Position numbers and translations under genes: made by a program | Notes under the pieces: model-generated | What the model was told of the DNA's origin: nothing | What the model saw: the letters and a program-made list of their open reading frames with translations, nothing else | Databases searched by the model: none | Part shown: positions 25,068 to 33,850 of the stretch, in pieces | Position numbering within the stretch: position 1 is the first letter of the stretch | Layout of the letters: every line of letters starts with the position of its first letter | From: an uncultured Eggerthellaceae bacterium | Lineage (GTDB): Bacteria; Actinomycetota; Coriobacteriia; Coriobacteriales; Eggerthellaceae | Length of the DNA: 53,539 bases | NCBI GenBank assembly: GCA_947565915.1 | Contig: CANOHY010000010.1 | Coordinates: 1 to 53,539 of the forward strand | Direction: 5' to 3'

Positions 25068-27491
25068 ATGTCGGAAGAATCGTTTGTCTACACGGCTTGC
25101 CCTGGTTGGGGCGACCACGACTACTGTGCGCTCAAGACCATCGTAAAGGATGGCAAGATCGAGCGCATGGAGCGCGTGGTCTACTCTGCGCCAGAGGAAC
25201 CTGACGGGCATATCTGCCAGAAGGGCTGCCTGGCTGGACGCCAGCCCTACGATCCAAAGCGCCTGCAGAAGCCGCTCAAGCGCGTCGGCGAGCGCGGCGA
25301 GGGCAAGTTCCAGGAGATCAGCTGGGAGCAGGCCCTCGACGAGATCGGCGAGAAGCTCTGCAAGATCCGCGACGAGCACGGTGCCGATTCGGTGGTGCTC
25401 TGGAACCTGGGCGCCGGCGTGCCCGCGCAGTACAGCTTCGAGAACCTCATGCCGTTCCGCTTCGCCAACACCTTCGGCGTCACGGTGCCCCTGGGCTCCA
25501 TCGGCCTGGACAACGGCCCGTTCTACGCCGAGTTCTACAACGCCGGCAGCGAGTTCCAGCGCACCGTCATCGACCCGCGCATCATGGTGGGCACCGACCT
25601 CATCTACGTGTGGGGCTGCAACCCCATCGAGAACCAGATGCGCTGCGCGCAGAACCTCGTGCGGGCGCGCGAGGCCGGGGCGCGCATCGTGGATCTGGGC
25701 CTGATCTTCGACGGCACCGCCGGGTTCGCCGACGAGTTCGTGGCCATGAAGCCGGCGTCGGACGGCTACCTGGCCATGGCCATGGTGAACTACATCCTGC
25801 AGAACGACCTGCAGGCCAGCGACTACCTTCTGGCGCGCACCATTGCGGCCTACCTGGTCGATGACGAGACGGGCCAGCTGGCGCGCAGCGAGGACGGCGG
25901 CTGCTTCTACGTGTGGGACAACGCCACGGGCGCTCCCGCGGCGGTGGCCGCCAAGAAGGGAGACTACCCCGAAGGGGCCGACATCCCGCTGTTCGGCACG
26001 TTCCAGTTCGACGGGCGCAGCTACACGACGGCGCTGCAGAAGCTGAAGGACGGCGCCGCCGAGTACACGTTTGAGCTTGCTGCCGAGAAGTGCGGCATCT
26101 CGGCGGCCGACGCCGAGCGGCTCGCGCGCGACTGGGTGGAGGCCGAGAACGCCTTCATCCTGTCGGGCTACGGGCTGCGCTATCGCAACTCCAACGAGAC
26201 GTACCGCCAGTTCCTGCTGCTGGGCGCGCTGACCGGGCGCCTGGGCAAGCCAGGCTCGGGCGTGTTCGAGGCGCTGCAGCTGCAGAGCTGGCCGCTTGTG
26301 TTCAACGACATTCCCATCAGCTGCCCCGACGGCGTGGCCGGCGTGAAGTCGGTGCCCGTGCGCATGGCTGAGTGGTTCGCGCGCGCCGAGGCCGACGATA
26401 GCCCCTACAAGGCGCTCATCGTGTGCTCGGGCAACCCCGTGCACCAGCAGCCCGACCGCCAACGTTGGCTCGACGTGGTGCGCGACATGGACCTGGTGGT
26501 CGACTACGACGTGTGGCTCACCGATACCGGCGAGATAGCCGACTACGTGCTGCCCGACCTCATGTCCTTCGAGCGCGAGGACCTCATCACCGGCGCTTGC
26601 TACAACCACATCATCCTGCAGGAGCCGGCCATCGAGCCGCAGGTCGATGGGCATGAGCCGGTGTGGGTGTTCAGCGAGCTTGCCAAACGCGTGGGGCTGG
26701 GCGACTACTTCACCATGAGCGGGCCCGAGTACATCGACATCCGCCTGCAATCGCAGTACCCGCTGATCGCGGGCGTGCAGCCGCCGCTGACCTACGAGCG
26801 CTTGAAGCAGGAGAAGATGATCCGCGCCGCAGCGCCGCCCGAGCCCAAGTACACGCCCTACCTCAACCCGGCCGAGGTGCTGGACAACGAGACTGGCCGC
26901 ATGGAGATCATGTATTCCGAGAAGCTTGCCGACCTCGGCATGGCGGTGACGAAGGTGCTCGAGCCGAACAAGATCGGCAAGTCCGCCGAGTATCCCTACC
27001 AGCTGTTCACCGGTCGCCAGCGCTTCTTCATGCAGTCGAGCTTCACCGACGACCCCATCACCGTGAAGCTCTCAGGCGAGACACCCGCCACGCGCCTGAA
27101 CCCCACCCAGGCCGAGCGCTTGGGGCTGGCTGACGGCGATACCGTGGAGGTCTACAACGACCGCGGCCACGTGGTGACCAGGCTCGTGCTCGACGAGAGC
27201 GTGCCTGATGGCACCGTGCACGTGTGGTTCGGCTGGCGCCGTCGCCAGTTCGAGGAGGGCACCTACGCCGAGATCACCCATCAGTGCGCCGGCCAGGACT
27301 CCCAAGGCCCCCTCGAGGACAAGTGGTTCTCCGACTGGCTTGCGGCTGGGCATCACCCCAATCCCTACGTGGAGGCGATGAGCTCGCTCACGGGCTCCAC
27401 CGACTGCTACTGGGATTCCTACTGCAACATCCGCAAGTTCGCAGGCGAGATCACGCCCAACCCGCAGGGCACCATCGTGAAGGAGGCTTAG
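25068..27491 (+). CDS. Molybdopterin (bis-MGD) oxidoreductase catalytic subunit, DMSO reductase family
   Basis: The 807-residue protein has the layout of the DMSO reductase family. An N-terminal Fe-S region is followed by RLQKPLKRVGERGEGKFQEISWEQALDEIG split over 60-90, and GCNPIENQMRCAQNLVRARE. A late dinucleotide-binding domain contains RLNPTQAERLGLADGDTVEVYNDRG. No Tat or other signal peptide is present, so it acts in the cytoplasm. The Fe-S motif is odd: CPGWGDHDYC (11-20) and HICQKG (C50) give three canonical cysteines, with no residue at the usual second Cys. It is followed four bases later by a ferredoxin subunit. Two-subunit cytoplasmic enzymes of this kind in this family of gut bacteria include catechol dehydroxylases and transhydroxylase-like enzymes; which reaction applies here is unknown. 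The gene is strongly GC-rich. AGGAG precedes the ATG. Confidence 0.9.
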   Translation: MSEESFVYTACPGWGDHDYCALKTIVKDGKIERMERVVYSAPEEPDGHICQKGCLAGRQPYDPKRLQKPLKRVGERGEGKFQEISWEQALDEIGEKLCKIRDEHGADSVVLWNLGAGVPAQYSFENLMPFRFANTFGVTVPLGSIGLDNGPFYAEFYNAGSEFQRTVIDPRIMVGTDLIYVWGCNPIENQMRCAQNLVRAREAGARIVDLGLIFDGTAGFADEFVAMKPASDGYLAMAMVNYILQNDLQASDYLLARTIAAYLVDDETGQLARSEDGGCFYVWDNATGAPAAVAAKKGDYPEGADIPLFGTFQFDGRSYTTALQKLKDGAAEYTFELAAEKCGISAADAERLARDWVEAENAFILSGYGLRYRNSNETYRQFLLLGALTGRLGKPGSGVFEALQLQSWPLVFNDIPISCPDGVAGVKSVPVRMAEWFARAEADDSPYKALIVCSGNPVHQQPDRQRWLDVVRDMDLVVDYDVWLTDTGEIADYVLPDLMSFEREDLITGACYNHIILQEPAIEPQVDGHEPVWVFSELAKRVGLGDYFTMSGPEYIDIRLQSQYPLIAGVQPPLTYERLKQEKMIRAAAPPEPKYTPYLNPAEVLDNETGRMEIMYSEKLADLGMAVTKVLEPNKIGKSAEYPYQLFTGRQRFFMQSSFTDDPITVKLSGETPATRLNPTQAERLGLADGDTVEVYNDRGHVVTRLVLDESVPDGTVHVWFGWRRRQFEEGTYAEITHQCAGQDSQGPLEDKWFSDWLAAGHHPNPYVEAMSSLTGSTDCYWDSYCNIRKFAGEITPNPQGTIVKEA

Positions 27492-27494
27492 GTC

Positions 27495-27908
27495 ATGGCT
27501 TACAAGATGTTGGTCGACATCGACCGTTGCATAGGATGCTGGACCTGCGCGATGGCGTGCAAGGTTGGCAACCATCTGGATGACGACGAGTTCCGCGTGG
27601 AGGTGAAGACCCACGGCTCCGGCCAGGGCATCGACCGCCCCGAGGGCGTCTACCCCGACCTGCACATGTGGTGGCAGCCCATCTACAAGACGAGCTGCAC
27701 CTTCTGCGCCGAGCGCGTGAAGGAGGGCAAGCCCCAGTTCTGCATGATGGATTGCCCCACCCAAGCCCTGGCATGGGGCGACGACACCGACCCGGCTTCG
27801 CCCTACAGCGTTGCCAAGGCACGGGTGGAGGAGCATGGCGCGAAGATCTGGGCGCTCGACGATGCCGGCAGCGGCACGCGCGCGAGCGTGGAGTATGCGC
27901 GCAAGTAG
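27495..27908 (+). CDS. 4Fe-4S ferredoxin-type electron transfer subunit
   Basis: The 137-residue protein has two cysteine groups. CIGCWTCAMAC gives C12, C15, C18 and C22; CTFCAER to FCMMDCP gives C68, C71, C83 and C87. This is enough for two [4Fe-4S] clusters, like the small subunit of DMSO-reductase-type enzymes (DmsB-like but shorter). The stretch between them, with VYPDLHMWWQPIYK, is typical of the two-subunit molybdoenzymes of anaerobes. The AGGAGG of the preceding gene's end acts as ribosome site. It should pass electrons between a donor and the catalytic subunit. No membrane anchor gene follows. Confidence 0.92.
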   Translation: MAYKMLVDIDRCIGCWTCAMACKVGNHLDDDEFRVEVKTHGSGQGIDRPEGVYPDLHMWWQPIYKTSCTFCAERVKEGKPQFCMMDCPTQALAWGDDTDPASPYSVAKARVEEHGAKIWALDDAGSGTRASVEYARK

Positions 27909-27943
27909 CTAGAGCACGCGCGATCTTGCTTTAGAATGCCCGC

Positions 27944-29040
27944 ATGGAGGCACTCGAGCTCATACTGTTCTTGCTGGCGGCAATCGTTGCGTCGAGCATC
28001 GTTGGCAGGTTCCTGCCTGCCCTCTCGCTGCCGCTCGTGCAGATTGCGCTGGGTGCACTCATCGCGGTGTTCGTCACCTCACCGCTCGAGATCGGGCTTG
28101 ATGCGGAGCTGCTGCTCATCCTGTTCATAGCTCCGTTGCACTTCAACGAGTCCCGCCACGTCGATTCGGGTGCCCTCTGGAAGAACCGCAGGGGCATCGT
28201 CTCGCTCGTGGTGGGACTCGTGCTCGTTACGGTGGTAGCTGTGGGCTTCACGCTCCATGCACTGCTTCCCATCATTCCCCTCTCGGCTGCCATCGCCCTC
28301 GGAGCCGCCATGGGATCCACCGACGCCGTGGCTGTAACCGAGCTCTCGAAGGACTTCCGCTTCGGCAAGCGCCATGAGACGCTCATCACCGGCGAGGCCT
28401 TCTTCAATGACGTGACCGGCACCGTGGTGTTCAAGACGGCCATCGGCCTTGCTGCCACAGGTGCGATGTCGCTCATGCACGCTGGGGAGGAATTCGCGCT
28501 CGACCTCTTCGGAGGCATGGTCGGCGGCGCGGTGCTCGGGTTCCTAGCATGGGCACTCCTCGAGCTCATCCGCCGTCGCGGCATCGACAGCCCGAGCCTC
28601 CACGTGACCCTGGAGCTGCTCTTGCCCTTCGTCATCTACCTCATCTGCAAGCAGATCCACATCGGCGCGGTCATCGCCGTGGTTATGGCTGGCATGGTCA
28701 TGTCGCTTCTGCCCCACCGCCACACGGCCCAGATGGCCCGCCAGCAGATGCAGTCGAAGGGCGTGTGGGACACGCTCGGGTTCATCCTGAACGGTTCGAC
28801 CAAGAGCTCAAGGACGCGGGACTCTACAGCGGCGATGGCGAAGCCGACGAGGACTCCTCATCTCTCGCCGCCCATTTCAAGGCCTTGCGCGAGACCTACG
28901 ACGCCGTGGAGGACATCCAGGCGCAAGCCCTCACCCGCGAGCTCGAGTTCGTGAAGGAGATGGCGCAAAGCGGCGAGATCGACGCCAAGCACGCCAAGGA
29001 GCTGCGCAACGACATCTACATTCAGCAGCTCACGCTCTAG
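27944..29040 (+). pseudogene. CPA1-type Na+/H+ antiporter with internal deletion and frame change
   Basis: The first ~285 codons encode eight or so helices of a CPA1 (NhaP-type) antiporter. They include the ion-site region GSTDAVAVTELSKDFRFGKRHETL split around 127-150 and EAFFNDVTGTVVFKTA. At about 28790-28795, inside the helix GFILNG, the frame meets a sequence that continues only in another reading frame. That part encodes DQELKDAGLYSGDGE and then a long helical cytoplasmic tail ending in IYIQQLTL at 29040. Full-length homologues have several more helices between these two parts. The simplest reading is a deletion of some hundreds of bases that also shifted the frame; the unshifted frame ends at 28954 in junk. 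Assembly collapse is the alternative. Confidence 0.75.
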
Positions 29041-29115
29041 CGCACTGAGGCGCATCTTCGCGCGGACATAGAGCAGGCACCAAACTGGGCGGAAACCCTG
29101 CCTTCGCAATCTGCC

Positions 29116-29143
29116 TTGAAAACTTCCCTACTTTGGCTATCAT
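29116..29143 (+). promoter_or_regulatory. Promoter upstream of the cobalamin riboswitch
   Basis: TTGAAA (29116-29121) and TATCAT (29138-29143) are 16 bases apart, placing transcription start at the 5' edge of the riboswitch. Confidence 0.55.
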
Positions 29144-29155
29144 AGAGCCTCAAAT

Positions 29156-29310
29156 GGTTCCTTTTGGTTTAGCAACCTTGCATGACGAGCTTGGTTGCCT
29201 CGGGGAATGCAGGTGAGATTCCTGCGCTATACCAGTAACCGTAAAGCCATCTGAACCTCATTGCCAGCCCGCTCATGAGCTGGTTGCAATGGAATCGGAT
29301 GCGAAGTCGG
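29156..29310 (+). ncRNA. Cobalamin (B12) riboswitch
   Basis: The core reads GGGGAATGCAGGTGAGATTC from 29202, then CTGCGCTATACCAGTAACCG, then a TCTGAACCTCATTGCCA block at 29250-29266. These correspond to the GGGAA / GGTG-x-x-A-x-TCC / C-x-GTAACxGTAA / B12-box GCCA signature of Cbl riboswitches. A GCTCATGAGC hairpin follows and could be part of the kissing-loop or expression platform. The element sits between a promoter and the DUF4430 gene start, in the correct orientation. The 5' boundary (GGTTCC...) and 3' boundary are approximate. This predicts repression of the two downstream surface protein genes when cobalamin is abundant. Confidence 0.78.
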
Positions 29311-29355
29311 ACTACCGAGCCATACGACCGGAACCCTGGAAGATTGAGGTCGAAA

Positions 29356-30111
29356 TTGAAAGCGAAGAGATCCTTCGCCGGTGTGGGCATCGCGCTATGC
29401 GCAGCGCTCGTCTGCATCGGGGCCGTTCTGGTGATAAGCACTGCAATGGCCAGCACTCCACCGGATTCCACCCAAGCGAACAGCAGCGTCCAAGAAGCGC
29501 CCGAGAGCCTAAGCTCCATGGGCAAAGACGCCTCAACCGCAGACGCTGGCGAAACAGACTCCCCGGCGCCAGAGCAGGCAGCAAGCCAAGCGGGCTCGCC
29601 AACGCCGGCCGAAGAGAGCGCTCAAACGAACTCGGATGCCCAAGGTTCCTTAGGCCCGGTCAATCCGACTTCCATGAGCAGCAACAGCGGCTCCTCTAGC
29701 CAAAACGCTCAAGCAGCGGCGGACTCCCCCGCTGCCTCTCAGTGCACTATCAGCATCGACTGCTCCGCTGCGCTCGCGAACCGCGACAAGCTCAGCGCTG
29801 GCATCATCCAGAACATGCCGGCCAATGGCCTGATCCTATCGCCTTCGGCAATCGAGCTAGCAGAAGGCGACACTGCATTCAGCGTGCTCCAGAAAGCGTG
29901 CTCGGTGGCTGGCATATCCCTCGACTACACAGGCGGCCTTTTTGGAGGCTCGGCATATGTTCGAAGCATCGGTCCCATCGGCGAGTTCGACTGCGGCCCT
30001 CAATCGGGATGGACTTACACGGTCAACGGCCAGATGGTCTTCGTGGGCGCCTCCGACTACGTGATGCAACCAGGGGACACGCTCACCTGGTCGTACACGT
30101 GCAGTCTGTAA
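29356..30111 (+). CDS. Secreted DUF4430-domain protein (transcobalamin C-terminal-like)
   Basis: The product has a basic N-terminus and a hydrophobic export segment (KAKRSFAGVGIALCAALVCI through LVISTAMAS). A ~100-residue Ser/Ala/Pro/Thr-rich linker and a C-terminal DUF4430 domain of ~115 residues follow. The domain shows NGLILSPSAIELAEGDTAFSVLQKAC, GSAYVRSIGPIGEFDCGPQSGW and VNGQMVFVGASDYVMQPGD, each a known element of the fold. DUF4430 resembles the small C-terminal domain of transcobalamin and intrinsic factor. The frame opens at 29275, inside the riboswitch. I choose the TTG at 29356 because GAGGT lies five bases before it and the signal peptide begins there. It is first in a two-gene unit under the riboswitch, so a role in cobalamin capture is a reasonable inference. 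Confidence 0.8.
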   Translation: MKAKRSFAGVGIALCAALVCIGAVLVISTAMASTPPDSTQANSSVQEAPESLSSMGKDASTADAGETDSPAPEQAASQAGSPTPAEESAQTNSDAQGSLGPVNPTSMSSNSGSSSQNAQAAADSPAASQCTISIDCSAALANRDKLSAGIIQNMPANGLILSPSAIELAEGDTAFSVLQKACSVAGISLDYTGGLFGGSAYVRSIGPIGEFDCGPQSGWTYTVNGQMVFVGASDYVMQPGDTLTWSYTCSL

Positions 30112-30228
30112 CCCAAAGCCCATCCACTCAAGCGTTTGTCTCAGCGCGCAACGCGCAATCGCATCGCATCAATCGCAGGAAAGGCGGATTGCCCAGCAGC
30201 AATCCGAAGGGGAATAAGGAGGAACAAC

Positions 30229-33147
30229 GTGCAAGCAAAGAAGATGAAAGGGTTATGCGAAAGAGCCCTGGCGCTGCTGTTATGCGTCTCGCTGGTGTTT
30301 GGGTTGAACCCAGCCAGCGCCCTGGCGACAGAGCTCAACCAACAAGAAGGCGTTTCGGCAAGCGAACTTGCGCTCGATGAAGACGTGGCCGCCGATGGCG
30401 AAGCGAGCGACGCCGAATTGGCAGATGACAGCATGCTCGCCGAGGGCACTTCGAGCGACGAGGCAGCAAGCGAAGCAGTCGATGGTATCGCCGAGCAGCC
30501 AGAAGATGAAGCCGCAAGCGAGCTTGCACTCGACAACGCGACAAATCCTGACGATGAGGATGCGATTGAGAAAGCGGCAGAGCTGCTGACAACATCGCTC
30601 GGCACCAAGAGCACCGAAGATGAATCCCGGACCACGAACACAGCGACGGCCACGGTGAGCTACACCGCACAGATGGATGACAAGTTCACCGTTGCTCCGC
30701 AGGTCGGGGTTACCGTGCGCGGCGACTTGGCAGAGAGCTACGGCTACACCGATAGCGTGACCGATGGCGTGTCCGTGCTCGACGTGCTGGTGGACGCGCA
30801 CGTGCGCGCATTCGGAGAGGATTTCACGCTCGAGACGGCAAGAAGCTTCTTGGATATGAACAGCTCTGGTTTCATCAACACCATCTTCTGCGAGGAAACG
30901 AGCAGCTGCGGGTTCGTCTACAACGACTCCTATGCCTATGATGGCGCATACGGAGCCACAGTGACCACCCAAGCGGTCTATGATGGCGATACCGTGAACT
31001 TTTTCCTCTATCAAGATGTCGAGTATTACATGGACTTTCTCACGTGGTTTTGCCAACATGACGTCTACGTACCATCGATTACGAGCAATGGTTCCGAGCC
31101 AATCGAACTCTCCGTAGCGGGATACATGTTCGCCTACTGTGGCGATTACTATAAAGATGCAGCATCGCTTCATGCTGCTGGCGAGGCAATCGACTCTGCT
31201 CGTGTGGGCTGGGTGGACGTCGAAACAGGAGCTATCGACGAATGCGCGATTGCCGACGAGGATGGCAACGTATCTGTGACGCCGCCTACAGAAGAAGGCA
31301 CTTACTACCTGACCGCCTACTACACTGAAGAGGACGCAGAGGATATGGGCTATCCGCTCATCATGCCGCTGCTTCCCGTGGTGGTGGACGCGAGCTACGT
31401 GCCTCCCGTCGTGAACCCGAGCGGCCTTTCGAACCTGGAGGTGATGAGCTTCCAAAGCAACCCCAGTGCTTTAGCTCTTACTCCGAAATTCAACAGCGAC
31501 GTCTATGAATACACGGCTCCCGAAGTTGCCTATGAGGAGATATCCGTCTTCCGCAGCTTCTATGTGCGCGCAACCTCCCTCTCAGCCGATGCGACGATGA
31601 CGGCAACTCTCAATGGCGAAAACGCAACTATTCTTACCTCGGGAACGCTTGCTAACTTCATGAGGGAAAATGGTTTGAAGCCTGGCGCCAACAAGCTCGT
31701 CGTCACCGTGACCAATGACGAGAGCACCACCACCTACACCGTGAACGTGTCGATGTTCGACCCCAATGCCCCGGTGGGGCCCGAACCGCTCGAGCCCATC
31801 CCCTCGCAGGAGGAACTCGATAAGCTCGCGAATGCCACCGCCGCGTATCTGGCCAGCACGATCACTAGCCCGACCTTCAGCTCGCTTGGCGGCGAATGGG
31901 CGGTCATCGGGCAGGCACGTGGCAGCTTCGAGGGCGCTAGCAGCTTCACAGCCACCTACGCGAAAAACCTCGCCGCGGAGCTCGCGCGCACCAACGGCGT
32001 ACTGAGCAAGAGCACCTACACCGACTATTCGCGCGTTATCCTGGCGCTAACCGCAGCCGGCTACGATGTGACCGACTTCGCTGGCTATAACCTGCTCCAA
32101 CCGCTTGCAGACATGCAGGCCGTTGCGAAGCAGGGCGTCAACGGGCCCATCTGGACGCTCATCGCGCTCGATTCGCATGGATACGACATCCCTGCCGTCG
32201 AAGGCGCCGATAAGATGCAAGCGACGCGCGAAGGGCTCATCGGGGCAATCGTGGACGCGCAGCTCGAAAACGGCGGCTGGAACATCGCTGGAGACAGGCT
32301 CGATGTGGACATGACCTCCATGGCCCTGCTCGCACTTGCTCCCTATGCAAGCGATGCGGCAGCAAACGCGGCCGTGGAGGCAGCATTGGCGGGCCTCGAG
32401 AGCTTCCTTGCCGACGACGCCAATGCTGCGGTCATCGCGAACCTCGGACCCGATTCCTATGCACAGCTGATCTCAGCGCTCATCGCATGCGGTGTCGACG
32501 TCGCAACCGATGTCAGGTTCGGCGTGGATGGGAAGTCGCCCATCAGCAAGCTCGTCTCCTTCGCAAGCGAAGACGGCACCTTCAGCCGCACCTTAGGCGG
32601 CAAAGCCGACCTGCGCGCAACCGAGCAGTCGTTGCTCGCGCTTGTTGCCTACCAGCGCTCCGTCGATGGAAGCGGCTCGCTCTACGACATGAAAGACGTG
32701 ATCATCGACAAGCATCAAAGCCCCATGCAGGGCCCCGAGGAAGAAAACCCTGTGGTTCCAACCAATCCCCAGCAGCCAGCAAAGCCCACCACGCCGCAAA
32801 CGCCCGAGAGTCCTTCTGCGGGCAACAACGCGAACGGCAACAGCAGCAATGCCAACGCTGGGAATCCCTCCGAGGGAAGCGCGCTTTATCCGGGTGGCAG
32901 CACTACAAGCCTCCCAGCTCCCAATGCGACATCACCCGAGAGCGAGCAAGAGGCAAGCGCGTCTACGGACCAAGCGAAAGATACTGCTGTCAAGGCGACC
33001 GCCAACGTTGCTGATTCCGAGAACCCCTTAAGCGGGACGGAGGACAACTCGCCCTCTCCCTTCCTCATAGTGGGCATTGCCTTGATCGTCCTTGGCGTTG
33101 CCGGCGCGCTCTTCTTCCTAATGAGGCGCTCGGCTCAGAACCGATAG
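30229..33147 (+). CDS. Large surface protein: DUF4430-like, cadherin-like and transcobalamin-like alpha/alpha barrel
   Basis: From the GTG at 30229 (AAGGAGG six bases upstream) the product is 972 residues. Order: signal peptide (1-33, ending PASALA); an acidic Ser/Ala/Glu-rich stretch; a DUF4430-like domain at ~155-275; and a cadherin-like beta-sandwich at ~400-510 (LSNLEVMSFQSN through TTTYTVNVSM). Next is an all-helical barrel at ~525-830 with repeats ending NGPIWTLIALDSHGYDIP, DMTSMALLALAPYAS and ATEQSLLALVAYQR. Then come a Pro/Asn/Ser-rich wall-spanning linker and a C-terminal transmembrane helix with an RR-rich tail. The barrel is of the prenyltransferase/squalene-cyclase type, the fold shared with intrinsic factor and transcobalamin. 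Together with the riboswitch upstream this suggests a cell-surface cobalamin binder. Binding itself is inferred. Confidence 0.85.
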   Translation: MQAKKMKGLCERALALLLCVSLVFGLNPASALATELNQQEGVSASELALDEDVAADGEASDAELADDSMLAEGTSSDEAASEAVDGIAEQPEDEAASELALDNATNPDDEDAIEKAAELLTTSLGTKSTEDESRTTNTATATVSYTAQMDDKFTVAPQVGVTVRGDLAESYGYTDSVTDGVSVLDVLVDAHVRAFGEDFTLETARSFLDMNSSGFINTIFCEETSSCGFVYNDSYAYDGAYGATVTTQAVYDGDTVNFFLYQDVEYYMDFLTWFCQHDVYVPSITSNGSEPIELSVAGYMFAYCGDYYKDAASLHAAGEAIDSARVGWVDVETGAIDECAIADEDGNVSVTPPTEEGTYYLTAYYTEEDAEDMGYPLIMPLLPVVVDASYVPPVVNPSGLSNLEVMSFQSNPSALALTPKFNSDVYEYTAPEVAYEEISVFRSFYVRATSLSADATMTATLNGENATILTSGTLANFMRENGLKPGANKLVVTVTNDESTTTYTVNVSMFDPNAPVGPEPLEPIPSQEELDKLANATAAYLASTITSPTFSSLGGEWAVIGQARGSFEGASSFTATYAKNLAAELARTNGVLSKSTYTDYSRVILALTAAGYDVTDFAGYNLLQPLADMQAVAKQGVNGPIWTLIALDSHGYDIPAVEGADKMQATREGLIGAIVDAQLENGGWNIAGDRLDVDMTSMALLALAPYASDAAANAAVEAALAGLESFLADDANAAVIANLGPDSYAQLISALIACGVDVATDVRFGVDGKSPISKLVSFASEDGTFSRTLGGKADLRATEQSLLALVAYQRSVDGSGSLYDMKDVIIDKHQSPMQGPEEENPVVPTNPQQPAKPTTPQTPESPSAGNNANGNSSNANAGNPSEGSALYPGGSTTSLPAPNATSPESEQEASASTDQAKDTAVKATANVADSENPLSGTEDNSPSPFLIVGIALIVLGVAGALFFLMRRSAQNR

Positions 33148-33200
33148 GATCCCAAGCCGATACGAAAACTGACGCCGAGAAGAAGCCTTGGCGAAATCAC

Positions 33201-33247
33201 AGAGCCGCTGCAGCGCGCGAAACGTTGCAGCGGCTCTCTTCGTTTTC
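33201..33247 (+). terminator. Rho-independent terminator after the surface protein gene
   Basis: AGAGCCGCTGCA (33201-33212) pairs perfectly with TGCAGCGGCTCT (33226-33237) and is followed by CTTCGTTTTCC. It closes the riboswitch-controlled unit. Confidence 0.85.
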
Positions 33248-33336
33248 CATCAACGTCGCAAAGTGGTATTCCAAACGCTACAAGCCCTTCCTTAAAACCT
33301 CTTTCCCGCAGTCTCTTCGACTTCCCAAGCAGAACC

Positions 33337-33762
33337 TCACGCAAAGAGCTCCTCGGTTTGCGCCATGCGCTCGGATATGCGCACGCCGAACGGGCAATTC
33401 GGCTCGCAGCTCTCGCAATGGATGCAATCAACCGCATTCTTATCCAGTGCAAGGTAATGCTCGCGCACGCTTTGAGGCACTTCGCTTTGAGCAAGGACCA
33501 AATCGGCGAACTTGTTCACCGTGGCAATATCGATTCCCACCACGCAGGGTTGGCAATGGCCGCAATACGTGCATTTCCCGTAGTAGGCATGAGCAGGCGC
33601 GCCTGCTAGCACGCTCGCGTAATCGAGCTGATCGGGCGTGGCATCTTCGTATGCAAGGGCCTCCATTGCCTCTTGGACGCTCTTGTAGCCCGCCAGCACG
33701 CCTTCCAAACAATCCAGATCTGCTCGGCGATTCTTTGCAAAGCCTTTGCATTCGCATGACAC
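33337..33762 (-). pseudogene. C-terminal 4Fe-4S remnant of an aldo-keto reductase
   Basis: The 141 codons match the end of ferredoxin-type aldo-keto reductases. GVLAGYKSVQEAMEALAYED resembles the last barrel helix, and the DYASVLAGAP linker follows. Two cluster motifs come next, CTYCGHCQPC-x-x-GIDI and CIHCESCEPNCPFGV. The catalytic barrel (about 230 residues) is missing. The first codon would be a GTG with no ribosome site, and a TAG lies 14 codons upstream. Only 88 bases separate it from pstS, which is divergent. It could instead be a small stand-alone ferredoxin, as the cysteine-rich segment CVSCECKG just after the start is unusual. A hairpin (TTCCCC/GGGGAA, 33808-33824) lies between it and pstS. 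Confidence 0.5.
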
Positions 33763-33850
33763 GCACTTGATGGGTGCGGCGCATTCTTGGCATTGAGCCT
33801 AAAGGCTTTCCCCTGCCAGGGGAATATGAAACCGAAGGAAAGGAATTCAA

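Noticed and set aside
25041..26750. 569-codon minus-strand open frame
   Set aside because: It is antisense to the molybdoenzyme gene, rich in His, Leu and Ala as expected for the complement of a GC-rich gene, and has no motif.
30141..31455. Minus-strand frames over the surface protein gene
   Set aside because: Antisense shadows; the plus strand has a signal peptide, domain order and a strong ribosome site.
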